From NCBI RefSeq assembly GCF_002934625.1, contig NZ_PTJD01000005.1, positions 1 to 64,000 on the forward strand: a stretch of 64,000 bases of DNA, in the 5' to 3' direction. Position 1 is the stretch's first letter, and every line of letters starts with the position of its first letter. This DNA comes from Kineococcus xinjiangensis (GTDB lineage: Bacteria > Actinomycetota > Actinomycetes > Actinomycetales > Kineococcaceae). A program made the position numbers and the translations under genes. Below the pieces are notes generated by a model. The model was not told the DNA's origin. It did not search any database and saw nothing but the letters and a program-made list of their open reading frames with translations. Shown piece after piece: positions 8,202 through 16,800 of this stretch.

Positions 8202-8230
8202 ACCCTAGCGATCACGTCCATGATGTGAAA
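8202..8230 (-). promoter_or_regulatory. Promoter with embedded palindrome for the methyltransferase
   Basis: On the minus strand TTTCAC (8230-8225) and TAGGGT (8207-8202) are spaced by exactly 17 bases, a sigma-A-like promoter. The plus-strand segment 8212-8228, TCACGTCCATGATGTGA, is an imperfect inverted repeat (TCAC-N9-GTGA) that overlaps the -35 and spacer, the position of a repressor operator. The stretch around it is unusually AT-rich for this genome. Confidence 0.5.
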
Positions 8231-8263
8231 CGGCGGTATCAAATTGTGAGACGAGGCGGGTGG

Positions 8264-9595
8264 TCAGGACCCGGCGTCGCCCGCCACCACGTCCGCTGCC
8301 ACGTCCCCTGCCACGTCCTCGGCCCGCGCCGCGGCGAACGCCTCCGCCAGCGGTGCGGCGACCAGCTCCCGCTGCCACGGCCGCGCCCCGCGCTCCGCCA
8401 GCGCGGCCGCGATCTGCTCCGCCCCGGCCGGCTCCGGCGGCGACCACGCCAGCCGGCGCAGCGCATCCGGCTGCAGCACGTTCTCCTGCGGCAGGCCGTG
8501 GCGCTCCGCCAGCCCCTGCACCACCGTCCGCCCCGCAGCCAGCCGCGCCGCCGCCAGCGGCTCCCGCGCCGCCCACGCCCGCGGCGGGGGAGGCCCGTCG
8601 CCCCGCGGCGGATGCACCGGCAGCTCCGCCTCCGGCAGCTCCAGCGCCCGCGCCACCGCCTCGGCCCAGCGCTCCACCCCGCTGCGCGCGGCCCGCCCCT
8701 TGAACCCCGGCAGGGCCAGCAGGTCCCGCGCCGAGCGGGGCGTCGCCCGGGCGGCCGCCACGATCGCCGAGTCCGGCAGCAGCCGCCCCGGAGAGGTGTC
8801 CTGCTCCTGGGCCGCCGCGTCCCGCGCCAGCCACAGCTCCCGCACCACCGCCAGCTGCCGCCGCGAGCGCACCGCGTGCAGCCCCGAGACGCGCCGCCAC
8901 GGGTCGGCCGCCGGCACCGGCGGGGGCGCCGCCGCGACCGCCGCGAACTCCTGCCGCGCCCACTCCAGCTTCCCCTGCGCGGCCAGCCGCGCCGCGAGGG
9001 CGTCGCGCAGCTCCAGCAGCACCTCCACGTCGAGCGCCGCGTACGTCAGCCACGGCGCCGGCAGCGGCCGCGTCGACCAGTCCACCGCCGAGTGCTCCTT
9101 CGCCAGGCGGATGCCCAGCAGCTCCTCCACGACCGCCGCCAGCCCCACCCGCGGCAGGCCCGCCAGACGGGAACCGAGCTCGGTGTCGAACAGCTCGTCC
9201 GGGCGCATCCCCAGCGCGGCGAGGCACGGCAGGTCCTGGCTGGCCGCGTGCAGCACCCACTCCACGCCCTCCAGCGCCGCCCCCAGCGACGACAGGTCGG
9301 GCAGGGGGGTGGGATCGATGAGCGCCGTGCCGGCGCCGGCACGGCGCAGCTGCACCAGGAAGGCGCGCTGGCCGTAGCGGTAGCCCGAGGCTCGCTCCGC
9401 GTCCACCGCCACCGGCCCGGTGCCCGCGCGCATCGCCGCGACCACCTCCGCGAGGCCGGCCTCGTCGACGACCACGTCGGGGAGCCCGCCCGCGGGCGCG
9501 TCGAGCAGCGGCAGGGGCGGCGCGTCCACCGCCTGCGCCCCGTCGCCGTCCGCCGCACCCGCGGCGGGGATCTCGTCGCGTCCTCGAACTGACAC
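8264..9595 (-). CDS. rnd: Ribonuclease D-like 3'-5' exonuclease with HRDC domain
   Basis: The 443-aa protein has a DEDD exonuclease fold: Asp and Glu in VAVDAERASGYRYGQRAFLVQL, Asp in HAASQDLPCL, and the last Asp in YAALDVEVLLEL. An HRDC domain follows (QLAVVRELWLARDAAAQEQD, then ARDLLALPGFKGRAARSG). The family trims RNA 3' ends in the cytosol. GTG at 9595 is chosen because TACGGT ends 6 bases upstream (leaderless pattern) and homology begins soon after; longer upstream frames are low-complexity. It stands near the response regulator, DUF3000 and hemE genes, a common actinobacterial order. Confidence 0.9.
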   Translation of the reverse strand: MSVRGRDEIPAAGAADGDGAQAVDAPPLPLLDAPAGGLPDVVVDEAGLAEVVAAMRAGTGPVAVDAERASGYRYGQRAFLVQLRRAGAGTALIDPTPLPDLSSLGAALEGVEWVLHAASQDLPCLAALGMRPDELFDTELGSRLAGLPRVGLAAVVEELLGIRLAKEHSAVDWSTRPLPAPWLTYAALDVEVLLELRDALAARLAAQGKLEWARQEFAAVAAAPPPVPAADPWRRVSGLHAVRSRRQLAVVRELWLARDAAAQEQDTSPGRLLPDSAIVAAARATPRSARDLLALPGFKGRAARSGVERWAEAVARALELPEAELPVHPPRGDGPPPPRAWAAREPLAAARLAAGRTVVQGLAERHGLPQENVLQPDALRRLAWSPPEPAGAEQIAAALAERGARPWQRELVAAPLAEAFAAARAEDVAGDVAADVVAGDAGS

Positions 9596-9601
9596 GCCCC
9601 C

Positions 9602-9607
9602 ACCGTA
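9602..9607 (-). promoter_or_regulatory. Leaderless -10 for RNase D
   Basis: The minus strand reads TACGGT-GGGGGC-GTG, the hexamer ending 6 bases before the start codon at 9595. The hexamer and spacing are the same as at 7232-7237. Confidence 0.55.
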
Positions 9608-9683
9608 CGCACCAGAGGTGCGCCCGGTGGGGGCGGCTGCCGAACGGCGCGTCCCGACGGGGGAACCCGTCAGGACGCGGCGG

Positions 9684-10286
9684 TCACTGGATGACGCCGG
9701 AGCGCAGGCAGATGGCGACCATCTCCGCGCGGTCACCGGTGCCGAGCTTGCGGGCGATGCGCGCCAGGTGGCTCTTGACCGTCAGCGCGGACAGGCCCAG
9801 CAGGGCGCCGGTGTCCTTGTTGGAGCGGCCGTCGGCGACGTGCTGCAGCACCTCGATCTCGCGCTCCGAGAGGCTGTCGACGCCGTTGTCGCCCTGGCGG
9901 GCGTCGGGGCCGGCGCCCTCGGGGCGCGTGGTCACCAGGTAGCAGCGCACACCGGCCGCGACCGCGCCGCGCACCGCGAACGGGTCGGCGTTGGTCGACA
10001 GGACCACGCAGCGGTTCCAGCCCGCAGCGCGCAGCTCGGAGACGAGCTGGGCGCCGGAGCCGTCGGGCAGGCCGGCGTCGGCCACGAACAGGGCGCGCGG
10101 GCCGGTGCGGGCGAGCGCACGGGCCTGGGCGACGCTGGTCGCGTGCTCCACGTTGGCCGCGCCGAGGAGGCGCAGGGTGCGGGTCACGGACTCCCGGGTC
10201 GCGGGGTCAGCGACCGCCACGAGAGCCGCGAACCGGCCGAGGCGAGAGGGCACCGCCATGCCGGGCCGTTCCACGAGGGCAGTCAT
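9684..10286 (-). CDS. Orphan response regulator with atypical receiver and LuxR-type HTH
   Basis: A 200-aa protein with a receiver-like domain (about residues 15-115) and a C-terminal LuxR/NarL HTH (SLSEREIEVLQHVADGRSNKDTGALLGLSALTVKSHLARIARKL). The receiver keeps a candidate phosphoacceptor Asp in FVADAGLPDGSG and the Ser of VVLSTN. It lacks the second acidic residue at the strand-1 end (VAVAD) and the invariant Lys, which is replaced near CYLVTT. No histidine kinase gene is nearby. Phosphorylation-independent control is therefore likely. ATG at 10286 has AGGAGG 5 bases upstream. The position beside DUF3000 and hemE is conserved in many actinobacteria. Confidence 0.88.
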   Translation of the reverse strand: MTALVERPGMAVPSRLGRFAALVAVADPATRESVTRTLRLLGAANVEHATSVAQARALARTGPRALFVADAGLPDGSGAQLVSELRAAGWNRCVVLSTNADPFAVRGAVAAGVRCYLVTTRPEGAGPDARQGDNGVDSLSEREIEVLQHVADGRSNKDTGALLGLSALTVKSHLARIARKLGTGDRAEMVAICLRSGVIQ

Positions 10287-10422
10287 CGAGTCCTCCTGCG
10301 GACACGGGGAGCCGCACCGCGCGGTTCCCTTCAGGAGGTGCATCGGTCGCCCGGCAGGGGGACTTGACCTGGATGGCGGTGTTCGCCTCGCGGCGCCCAC
10401 CCGGCACGCCGCGAGGTGGCGC

Positions 10423-11025
10423 TCAGCGCATCCGCTGCGCCAACGCCGAGACGCCCTCCGGCAGCGGCGGCAGGCCCGCCACCGCGCACAGCAGGGCCGC
10501 CCACGCCTGCAGGTGGGCACCGACGGCCACGTCGCCGTCGTCGGCGAGGACCGGCGTCCACGACGCCCGGACCTCCACGTCGACCGAGGCGGGGCGCTCG
10601 GCCAGCTCCCCGTAGCCCTCCGACAGGACCCGCGTCACCGTCCCGCCCGTGCCGACCGCCCGCGCGCCCGCCTGCGACAGGCCCTCCTCCAGCCACGCCC
10701 AACCCACCTGGCCCAGCAGCGGGTCCTCGCCGAACTCCGGCTCCAGGTCGGCGCGAACGTACGTGACCACGCGGAAGGTCCCACCCCACTCCGCCGGCGC
10801 CGCGGGGTCGTGCAGCAGGATGAAGCGGCCGGTGGCCACCTCCTCGTCGTGCACCACGACGTCGCCCGCCAGGGCCGCCGCACGGGGCGCGATGCGGGCG
10901 GGCGCCGGGACCTCGCTGACGCTGATCTCGGCCCGCAGACGGACGTCGTGCATCTCCGCGACGGCACGGTCGAAGGACGACAGCCGGGGGGCGGGGACAC
11001 GGGGCGCGCTCACGGCGACGACCAT
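10423..11025 (-). CDS. DUF3000 family protein
   Basis: A 200-aa soluble protein starting [42 protein letters not shown]. This resembles the actinobacterial DUF3000 family, found next to hemE. The middle part is beta-rich ([37 protein letters not shown]), with a strand-rich end on seeing [26 protein letters not shown]. No catalytic residues are evident. ATG at 11025 follows GGGAGGTG at normal spacing. It is divergent from hemE with about 107 bases between. The family has no assigned function that I know of; conserved linkage hints at a heme connection but does not prove it. Confidence 0.8.
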   Translation of the reverse strand: MVVAVSAPRVPAPRLSSFDRAVAEMHDVRLRAEISVSEVPAPARIAPRAAALAGDVVVHDEEVATGRFILLHDPAAPAEWGGTFRVVTYVRADLEPEFGEDPLLGQVGWAWLEEGLSQAGARAVGTGGTVTRVLSEGYGELAERPASVDVEVRASWTPVLADDGDVAVGAHLQAWAALLCAVAGLPPLPEGVSALAQRMR

Positions 11026-11120
11026 AAGCAGCACCTCCCGGCTTGCGGGCGCGGCGCGCCGGATCCGCGAGTCGCCGCGCATCCGCACCGCCGCCGCCCG
11101 CCGCCGTTCCCGGCCCGTGG

Positions 11121-11126
11121 GAGCAT
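11121..11126 (+). promoter_or_regulatory. Possible leaderless -10 for hemE
   Basis: GAGCAT at 11121-11126 ends 6 bases before GTG 11133. It is a weaker hexamer than the others (GA rather than TA) but has the same spacing, and there is no Shine-Dalgarno before the GTG. Confidence 0.35.
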
Positions 11127-11132
11127 CGGCGG

Positions 11133-12254
11133 GTGCCCGCCACGCCCCCCTCCCAGCAGCCCGCCCCGCACCCGACCGGCCCGGAATCGCCCTACCTGCG
11201 GGTGTGCCGGGGCCTCCCGTCCGACCGCGTCCCCGTCTGGTTCATGCGGCAGGCCGGCCGTTCCCTGCCGGAGTACCGGGCCGTGCGCCGCGACGTGGGC
11301 ATGCTGGAGAGCTGCCGCCGCCCCGAGCTGGTCACGGAGATCACCCTGCAGCCCGTGCGCCGCTACGGCGTGGACGCGGCGATCTTCTTCTCCGACATCG
11401 TCGTGCCCCTGGAGGCCGTCGGCCTCGACCTCGACATCGTCGCCGGCACCGGCCCGGTCATCGCCGAACCCATCCGCACCCGCGCCGACCTCGACCGCCT
11501 GCCCGAGCTGCACCCCGAGCAGCTCGGGCACATCGGCGAGGCCGTGCGCCTGCTCGTCGCCGAGCTGGGCCCCACCCCCCTCATCGGCTTCGCCGGGGCG
11601 CCCTTCACCCTGGCCAGCTACCTCGTCGAGGGCGGCCCGTCGCGCGACCTGCTGCGCACCAAGGCGCTGGCCCACGGCGACCCGCAGCTCTGGAACGACC
11701 TCCTCGCCCGCCTCGCGCAGATCTCCGGCGCGTTCCTGCGCGCGCAGGTGCAGGCCGGGGCCTCGGCCGTGCAGCTGTTCGACTCCTGGGTGGGGGCGCT
11801 GTCCGCCGCCGACTACCGCCGCCTCGTCGCCCCGCACTCCGCCGCCGCGCTCGCGGCCGTCGCCGACCTCGGCGTGCCGCGCACCCACTTCGGCACCGCG
11901 ACGGGGGAGCTGCTGGCCGACATGGCCGCACCCGACGGCTCCGCCTGCGTGGACGTGCTCGGCGTCGACTTCCGCATCCCCCTCGACGAGGGCGCCCGCC
12001 GCGCCCGCGCCGGGGCGGGGCGTCCCGTGGCGGTGCAGGGCAACCTCGACCCCGCGCTGCTCTTCGCGCCCGCCGACGTGCTCACCGAGGCGGTGCGGGG
12101 CGTCCTCGCCGCCGGCGACCGCACACCGGGGCACGTGTTCAACCTCGGCCACGGCGTCCCGCCCACCGCCGATCCCGACGTCCTCCAGCGCGTCGTCGAC
12201 GAGGTCCACGCCTGGGTGCCTGCGCGGCGGGAGACCGCCCAGCCGGTGGGCTGA
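11133..12254 (+). CDS. hemE: Uroporphyrinogen decarboxylase
   Basis: The 373-aa enzyme removes four acetate carboxyls from uroporphyrinogen III to give coproporphyrinogen III. Family signatures are present: [16 protein letters not shown] near residue 40 (substrate-binding arginines) and [17 protein letters not shown]. The barrel ends with [22 protein letters not shown] at 11133 is preferred because the family N-terminus begins just after it ([15 protein letters not shown]). It heads hemE-hemY-hemQ; the stop is 3 bases before the next GTG. It feeds the coproporphyrin-dependent heme pathway in the cytosol. Confidence 0.96.
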   Translation: MPATPPSQQPAPHPTGPESPYLRVCRGLPSDRVPVWFMRQAGRSLPEYRAVRRDVGMLESCRRPELVTEITLQPVRRYGVDAAIFFSDIVVPLEAVGLDLDIVAGTGPVIAEPIRTRADLDRLPELHPEQLGHIGEAVRLLVAELGPTPLIGFAGAPFTLASYLVEGGPSRDLLRTKALAHGDPQLWNDLLARLAQISGAFLRAQVQAGASAVQLFDSWVGALSAADYRRLVAPHSAAALAAVADLGVPRTHFGTATGELLADMAAPDGSACVDVLGVDFRIPLDEGARRARAGAGRPVAVQGNLDPALLFAPADVLTEAVRGVLAAGDRTPGHVFNLGHGVPPTADPDVLQRVVDEVHAWVPARRETAQPVG

Positions 12255-12257
12255 GCC

Positions 12258-13718
12258 GTGACCACCCCCATCCCGGTGCCACCGTCGTCGCGGCCGCGCG
12301 TCGTCGTCGTCGGCGGCGGCATCAGCGGCCTGACGGCGGCCCTGCGACTGGCCGCCGCCGCCGACGTCCTCGTGCTGGAGGCCGCACCCCGCACCGGCGG
12401 GGTCCTGCAGCGCGCCGAGGTCGGCGGGGTGGTCCTCGACACCGGCGCCGAGTCCCTGCTGGCCCGTCGCCCCGAGGCGGTCGCCCTCGCCCGCGCCGTC
12501 GGCCTCGGAGCGGACCTCGTCGAGCCGGCCACCACCCGGGCGGCGCTGCGCGTGGACGGGCGGCTGCACCCGCTGCCCCCGGGCACGCTGCTCGGCGTCC
12601 CCGGCCACCCCGAGCGGCTGCAGGGCCTGCTCACCGAGGCCGACGTGGCCCGGGTGGCCGCCGAGCCCGGTCTCCCCGCCCCACCCCTCGCCGACGACGT
12701 GGCAGTCGGCGCGTACGTGGCCTCGCGCATGGGACCGGCCGTGGTCGCCCGCCTCGTCGAGCCCCTCCTCGGCGGTGTCTACGCCGGGCGCGCCGCGGCG
12801 CTGTCCCTGCAGGCCGCCGCGCCGCAGCTGTGGGCGCACGCCGCGCGCGGCGGCTCCCTCCTGCACGCGGTGCAGGAGCGGACCTCCGCGCCGGGGACCG
12901 TCGCCGCCCCGGTGTTCGCGGGCATCTCCGGGGGAGTGGCGCGGCTGCCCGACGCGGTGCGCGACGCGCTGACCGCCGCCGGCGGCGCCGTGCGCTGCGG
13001 GGTGGACGTGCGCGCGCTCGCCCGCACCGGCGCCGGCTGGGCCGTGGAGACCGGCGCCGGCACCGAGCGCGCCGACGCCGTCGTCCTCGCCGTGCCCGCC
13101 CCCGTCGCCGCCCGGCTGCTCGCCCCCGCGGCACCCGCCGCCGCGGCGGAACTCGCACCCGTGGAGACCGCGAGCACGGCGCTCGCCGCCCTCGCGGTGC
13201 CCACCGCCCAGCTCGCGGGCCTGGACGGCTCGGGGGTGCTCGTCCCGCCCGCCGAGGGCGCCCGGGAGGGCCTGCAGGCCAAGGCGCTGACCCTCTCGGC
13301 GTCCAAGTGGGACTGGGTGCGGGCCCAGCGCAGCGACGTGCGGGTGCTGCGCGTCTCCCTGGGCCGGGCCGGGGAGGACGCCGTCCTCGACCGCGACGAC
13401 GACGACCTGCTGCGCACCGCCACCGCGGACGCCTCCCGGCTGCTGGGCCGCGAGCTGCGGCCGGTCGACGCGGCGCTGGTGCGCTGGCGAGCCGGCCTGC
13501 CGCAGTACGCCGTCGGCCACGCCGCGCGGGTGCGGCGGTTGCGGGCGGCGGTGGCGGACGTGCCCGGGCTGGCGGTGTGCGGGTCCGTGCTCGACGGGGT
13601 GGGCGTGCCCGCCTGCGTCGCCGCCGCGGAGCGCGCCGCGCAGGAGCTGCTGGCGCAGCTGGCCGCGGCGGGGGTGGCCCCCGGGGCCGCGGCGGCCGGG
13701 GGGAGGATGGAGCCATGA
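12258..13718 (+). CDS. hemY: Coproporphyrinogen III oxidase (HemY/CgoX), FAD-dependent
   Basis: The 486-aa flavoprotein starts with a dinucleotide-binding motif, [28 protein letters not shown], and continues with RTGGVLQ, as in the protoporphyrinogen oxidase family. The C-terminal part includes [16 protein letters not shown] and [25 protein letters not shown], the conserved end that closes over FAD. In actinobacteria with HemQ this enzyme oxidises coproporphyrinogen III to coproporphyrin III. Its stop overlaps the hemQ ATG (ATGA), indicating translational coupling. The ferrochelatase gene of the pathway is not in the window. Confidence 0.94.
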   Translation: MTTPIPVPPSSRPRVVVVGGGISGLTAALRLAAAADVLVLEAAPRTGGVLQRAEVGGVVLDTGAESLLARRPEAVALARAVGLGADLVEPATTRAALRVDGRLHPLPPGTLLGVPGHPERLQGLLTEADVARVAAEPGLPAPPLADDVAVGAYVASRMGPAVVARLVEPLLGGVYAGRAAALSLQAAAPQLWAHAARGGSLLHAVQERTSAPGTVAAPVFAGISGGVARLPDAVRDALTAAGGAVRCGVDVRALARTGAGWAVETGAGTERADAVVLAVPAPVAARLLAPAAPAAAAELAPVETASTALAALAVPTAQLAGLDGSGVLVPPAEGAREGLQAKALTLSASKWDWVRAQRSDVRVLRVSLGRAGEDAVLDRDDDDLLRTATADASRLLGRELRPVDAALVRWRAGLPQYAVGHAARVRRLRAAVADVPGLAVCGSVLDGVGVPACVAAAERAAQELLAQLAAAGVAPGAAAAGGRMEP

Positions 13719-14410
13719 CGCAGACGCCCCTCACCGCGCAGGAGATCAACGAGAGCATCCGGTACACGATGTGGTCGGTGTTCGCGGTCCGCGAGTCCCT
13801 CGGGGAGGACCGCGACGGGCTGACCGCCGAGGTCCAGGCGCTGCTCGACGAACTGGCCGGCAAGGGCCTGGTCGTGCGCGGCTTCTACGACGTGGCGGGC
13901 ATGCGCGCCGACGCCGACCTCATGGTGTGGTGGCACGCCGAGAGCGTGGAGCTCGTGCAGGAGGCGTACCGGCGGCTGCGGCGCACCCACCTCGGCCGGC
14001 ACCTGGAGCCCGTCTGGTCGGTCGTCGGCCTGCACCGGCCGGCGGAGTTCAACCGCGGCCACGTGCCCGCCTTCATGGCGCAGGAGGAGCCGCGCGGCTA
14101 CCTGTGCGTGTACCCGTTCGTGCGCTCCTACGAGTGGTACCTGCTGCCCGAGGACGAGCGGAAGAAGATGCTGCGCGACCACGGCCTCGCCGCGCGCCCC
14201 TACCCGGACGTGCGCGCGAACACGGTGTCCGCCTTCGCGCTGGGCGACTACGAGTGGATGCTCGCGTTCGAGGCGGACGAGCTGCACCGGATCGTCGACC
14301 TCATGCGGGACCTGCGCAACACCGAGGCCCGCCGCCACGTGCGCGAGGAGGTGCCGTTCTTCACCGGCCCCCGCGTGCCGCTGGCGGAACTGGTCGCCGA
14401 GCTGCCCTGA
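13715..14410 (+). CDS. hemQ: Coproheme decarboxylase (HemQ/ChdC), chlorite-dismutase family
   Basis: The 231-aa protein belongs to the Cld superfamily and turns iron-coproporphyrin III into heme b by oxidative decarboxylation. Recognisable segments are [15 protein letters not shown] at the start, then [19 protein letters not shown], and [25 protein letters not shown]. The tyrosine in [10 protein letters not shown] matches the catalytic tyrosine position of actinobacterial HemQ, and the following His lies in the heme pocket region. It lacks the distal Arg context of true chlorite dismutases. It is the last gene of the hem operon, followed by a strong hairpin. Confidence 0.95.
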   Translation: MTQTPLTAQEINESIRYTMWSVFAVRESLGEDRDGLTAEVQALLDELAGKGLVVRGFYDVAGMRADADLMVWWHAESVELVQEAYRRLRRTHLGRHLEPVWSVVGLHRPAEFNRGHVPAFMAQEEPRGYLCVYPFVRSYEWYLLPEDERKKMLRDHGLAARPYPDVRANTVSAFALGDYEWMLAFEADELHRIVDLMRDLRNTEARRHVREEVPFFTGPRVPLAELVAELP

Positions 14411-14432
14411 CGCCGACCCCCTCGACGCGGCA

Positions 14433-14470
14433 GGGGCCCCTCGACACCGAGCGCGGTGCCGAGGGGCCCC
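14433..14470. terminator. Bidirectional hairpin after hemQ
   Basis: An 11-bp perfect stem (14433-14443 with 14460-14470, GGGGCCCCTCG/CGAGGGGCCCC) encloses a second short stem CACC/GGTG. It lies between converging hemQ and the DUF5709 gene. Confidence 0.8.
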
Positions 14471-14497
14471 TTCCGCGTGTCGGGGGAGCGGTGGTGC

Positions 14498-14866
14498 TCA
14501 GCCGTGCCCGACCTGCTTGTCGACGACGTTGGCGTCGAAGGTGTCGGCCTCCGCGACGTGGTCCGGGCCGGTGCTCGCCGCCCCGATGTCCCCGACGTCC
14601 GGCTCCTCCTGTGCGAGGCGCTGCTCGATCGGGTCCACGGCGGTGTCGTCCATGAGGAGCCCGGTCGCGTTCGACAGGTGGTGGTCCGGCTCGAAGGTCT
14701 CGCTCTCGTCGTCGCCGTCGAGCGTGTCGGTGGCGAGGCCGCGGGGGTCGGCCGGGTTGCCGGGCTGGTCCTCGTCGGTGATCTCGCTGTCGTGCTGGCG
14801 CAGGTCGGGGTCGTCGAGGGCGTCCAGCTCCGGGTCGATGCCGTTGGCGGGGATCTCTGCGCTCAT
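14498..14866 (-). CDS. DUF5709-like acidic small protein
   Basis: A 122-aa, strongly acidic protein (MSAEIPANGIDPELDALDDPDLRQHDSEI...) with the stretch PIEQRLAQEEPDVGD, typical of DUF5709 proteins in actinobacteria. It has no membrane segment or signal peptide and is probably largely unstructured. It stands alone, converging on hemQ. Family members have no assigned role that I know; highly acidic, disordered proteins of this kind are often stress-related, but that is speculation here. Confidence 0.65.
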   Translation of the reverse strand: MSAEIPANGIDPELDALDDPDLRQHDSEITDEDQPGNPADPRGLATDTLDGDDESETFEPDHHLSNATGLLMDDTAVDPIEQRLAQEEPDVGDIGAASTGPDHVAEADTFDANVVDKQVGHG

Positions 14867-15076
14867 GCCTCCACCCTGCCCCGCACCGCTGGCCGACGCA
14901 CGCCGGGCGAGCGGGTGCCGACGACCGCTCCGGCGGTGCGTCCGGCCACGCTGCGTGCGGTCGCCGCGACGCGAACGGGTCGCGCTGTGCGCCGCAGGAG
15001 TGGATCCCCGCGGTGATGTCCCGCCGCCGGCCCACCGTGCCGGACGCTGCCCTCAGGACGAGCGGAGGGAGTGGGC

Positions 15077-15274
15077 GTGGACGGTCAGCCAGGAGGCGGG
15101 TGCCAGGACCCCCGCTACCGGCACGAGCACTGGTGCGCCGCCTGCGGAACGGGGCGGGTCTTCTCGATCATCCGCTGCCGCGTGGTGCGCGGCGTCCCGC
15201 CGTGCTCCGAGTGCGGCGAGCAGCGCTGGATGGACGAGATCGACGCCTTCATCGCCGGCGTGCAGGGGGCCTGA
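15077..15274 (+). CDS. Small zinc-ribbon-like protein
   Basis: A 65-aa protein with two CxxC pairs: HEHWCAACG near residues 20-27 and CSECGEQRWM near 44-53, the spacing of a small zinc ribbon. The start GTG 15077 is 7 bases after GGAGGG (15064-15069); GTG 15071 would be too close. It sits alone between the DUF5709 gene and msrB. Codon use matches its neighbours, so it is probably real, but I do not recognise a named family. It could bind RNA or a protein partner. Confidence 0.6.
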   Translation: MDGQPGGGCQDPRYRHEHWCAACGTGRVFSIIRCRVVRGVPPCSECGEQRWMDEIDAFIAGVQGA

Positions 15275-15347
15275 GGCGCCCGCCGACAGGGCCGCCCGCC
15301 TTCGCACACCCGCAGTCCACCGGGAGTGGAGGAGCGGCAGCGGGCAG

Positions 15348-15776
15348 TCAGGCCTTCGGCCGCAGGCGCAACGAGACGGAGTTGATGCAGTAGCGCTGGT
15401 CCGTCGGCGTCGGGTAGCCCTCGCCCTCGAACACGTGGCCCAGGTGCGATCCGCAGGTGGCGCAGCGCACCTCGGTGCGGACCATGCCGAGGGTCCGGTC
15501 CTGGATGAGCTCGACCGCGGAGGAGTCCTTCGGGTCGAAGAACGACGGCCAGCCGCAGTGCGAGGCGAACTTCGTCTCGCTGGTGAACAGCTCCGCCCCG
15601 CAGGCCCGGCAGGCGTAGACGCCCTCGGTGGTGGTGTCCTCGTACTCGCCGGTGTACGGGCGCTCGGTGCCCGCCAGCCGGAGCACCTGGTACTCCTCCG
15701 GACTGAGCTCAGCGCGCCACTCCGCGTCGCTCTTCCGGACGGGGTAGCTGCGGCCGCTGGTCTCGTGGGTGCTCAC
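15348..15776 (-). CDS. msrB: Peptide-methionine (R)-S-oxide reductase
   Basis: The 142-aa cytosolic enzyme reduces methionine-R-sulfoxide in proteins. Zinc-binding pairs CRACG and CATCG are both present, SHCGWPSFF and GSHLGHVFEG are family signatures, and the catalytic Cys lies in QRYCINSVSL near the C-terminus. Length is normal. GTG at 15776 gives the standard N-terminus ending in KSDAEWRAELSPEEYQVLR. It stands alone; regulation is not visible. The gene next to it on the same strand is unrelated in sequence. Confidence 0.96.
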   Translation of the reverse strand: MSTHETSGRSYPVRKSDAEWRAELSPEEYQVLRLAGTERPYTGEYEDTTTEGVYACRACGAELFTSETKFASHCGWPSFFDPKDSSAVELIQDRTLGMVRTEVRCATCGSHLGHVFEGEGYPTPTDQRYCINSVSLRLRPKA

Positions 15777-15824
15777 GTCCTGCTCAACTCCCCGCCCCCG
15801 GACCCTGTTCCACCAGCGCACCCC

Positions 15825-16313
15825 TCACCCCAGCCGGGGGGTGCCCGCGTACACGTGCAGGACCGGGACCCCCAGCTCGTCCCGGGCCCGCGACGCCCAG
15901 TCGGTGTGGAAGGTGTCCTCCACGGCGTGGACGCGGGTGACGACGACGACCTCGCGGGCGGGCCGCCCCTCACCGGCGACCGCCGCGCGCACCGCGGGCA
16001 GGGGGTCGTCGCCGGTGGTGCCGCCGTCGGCGGTCAGACCGGCCTGGCGCAGGGCGGCCAGGGAGCGGGCGAGGGCGCCTTCGGCGTTCGCGCGGGCCTG
16101 CTCCGGGGCCGGGCCGCCGCGCACCGCCCCCAGCGCCTCCCGCAGCTGCCCGAGCGCGAGGTGGTCCAGCAGGTCCGCCAGCACGCTGCGTTCGGTGTCG
16201 GCGGGCACGAGGACCAGGTAGGCGACCTCCTCGCCCTCGTGCAGGGACGCGATGCGTGCGGCGTCGTCGGGGCCCAGGGCCTCCTCGGTCAGGACGACGA
16301 TGGTGTCGGTCAC
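15825..16313 (-). CDS. Hypothetical protein, alpha/beta fold
   Basis: A 162-aa protein starting from GTG at 16313 behind GAGGGG. Alternating hydrophobic strands and helices (TDTIVVLTEEALGPDDAARIASL, then EEVAYLVLVPADTERS and REVVVVTRVHAVEDTFHTDWASRARDELGVPVLHVYAG) suggest a Rossmann-like or universal-stress-protein-like alpha/beta fold. The ATP-binding GxxGx9G(S/T) motif of UspA is not visible. It has no membrane segments. It lies upstream of msrB by about 50 bases on the same strand, so the two may be co-transcribed. Function unknown. Confidence 0.7.
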   Translation of the reverse strand: MTDTIVVLTEEALGPDDAARIASLHEGEEVAYLVLVPADTERSVLADLLDHLALGQLREALGAVRGGPAPEQARANAEGALARSLAALRQAGLTADGGTTGDDPLPAVRAAVAGEGRPAREVVVVTRVHAVEDTFHTDWASRARDELGVPVLHVYAGTPRLG

Positions 16314-16410
16314 GTGTTCCCCTCGGCTGTCGTGATCACGGCGGCGCTCGTCCGGCACGCTACCGAGGGAGCCGCCGCGGCACGATCCGGCGATCGGGCA
16401 GGATCGGGTC

Positions 16411-16800
16411 ATGACCAGCGACGGCCGGCGGCGCACCGCCTCCACCACCCTCGCCGCGCTGCTGCTGGCGGCGGGGACCACCCACCTGCTGAGGCCGGCG
16501 CCGTTCGACCGGATCGTGCCCTCCGCGCTGCCCGGCGGAGCGCGGTTCTGGACGCTGACCTCCGGGGTGGGTGAGCTGCTGCTGGGCGCGGGCCTGCTGC
16601 ATCCCCGCTCGCGCCGGCGGAGCGGGGAGGCCGCTGCCCTCTTCTTCGTCGCCGTGCTCCCCGCGAACGGGAAGATGGCGCTGGACGCGCACCGCCGGGG
16701 AGCGTCCCGCGCCTGGCGGTGGGGCACCCTCGCGCGCCTGCCGCTGCAGGCCGTCCTCGTCGGCTGGGCGCTGCGCGCGGCGGAGGAGGGCAGGCCGTGA
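16411..16800 (+). CDS. DoxX-like small membrane protein
   Basis: The 129-aa protein has about four hydrophobic segments (TTLAALLLAAGTTHLL, LTSGVGELLLGAGLL, AAALFFVAVLPANGKMAL, LPLQAVLVGWALRAA) arranged as in the DoxX/DUF4870-like four-helix family. HLLRP and ANGKMALD match positions often conserved in DoxX-type proteins. Its stop overlaps the GTG of the hydrolase gene, so the two are translationally coupled. DoxX proteins are membrane parts of redox-related complexes in some bacteria; its partner here is not evident. Confidence 0.7.
   Translation: MTSDGRRRTASTTLAALLLAAGTTHLLRPAPFDRIVPSALPGGARFWTLTSGVGELLLGAGLLHPRSRRRSGEAAALFFVAVLPANGKMALDAHRRGASRAWRWGTLARLPLQAVLVGWALRAAEEGRP

Noticed and set aside
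10649-14410. Plus-strand open frame of about 1250 codons through hemE and hemY into hemQ
   Set aside because: Only its last 231 codons (hemQ) are real; the rest is Arg/Pro/Ala-rich shadow of hemE and hemY, which are supported by motifs in their own frames.
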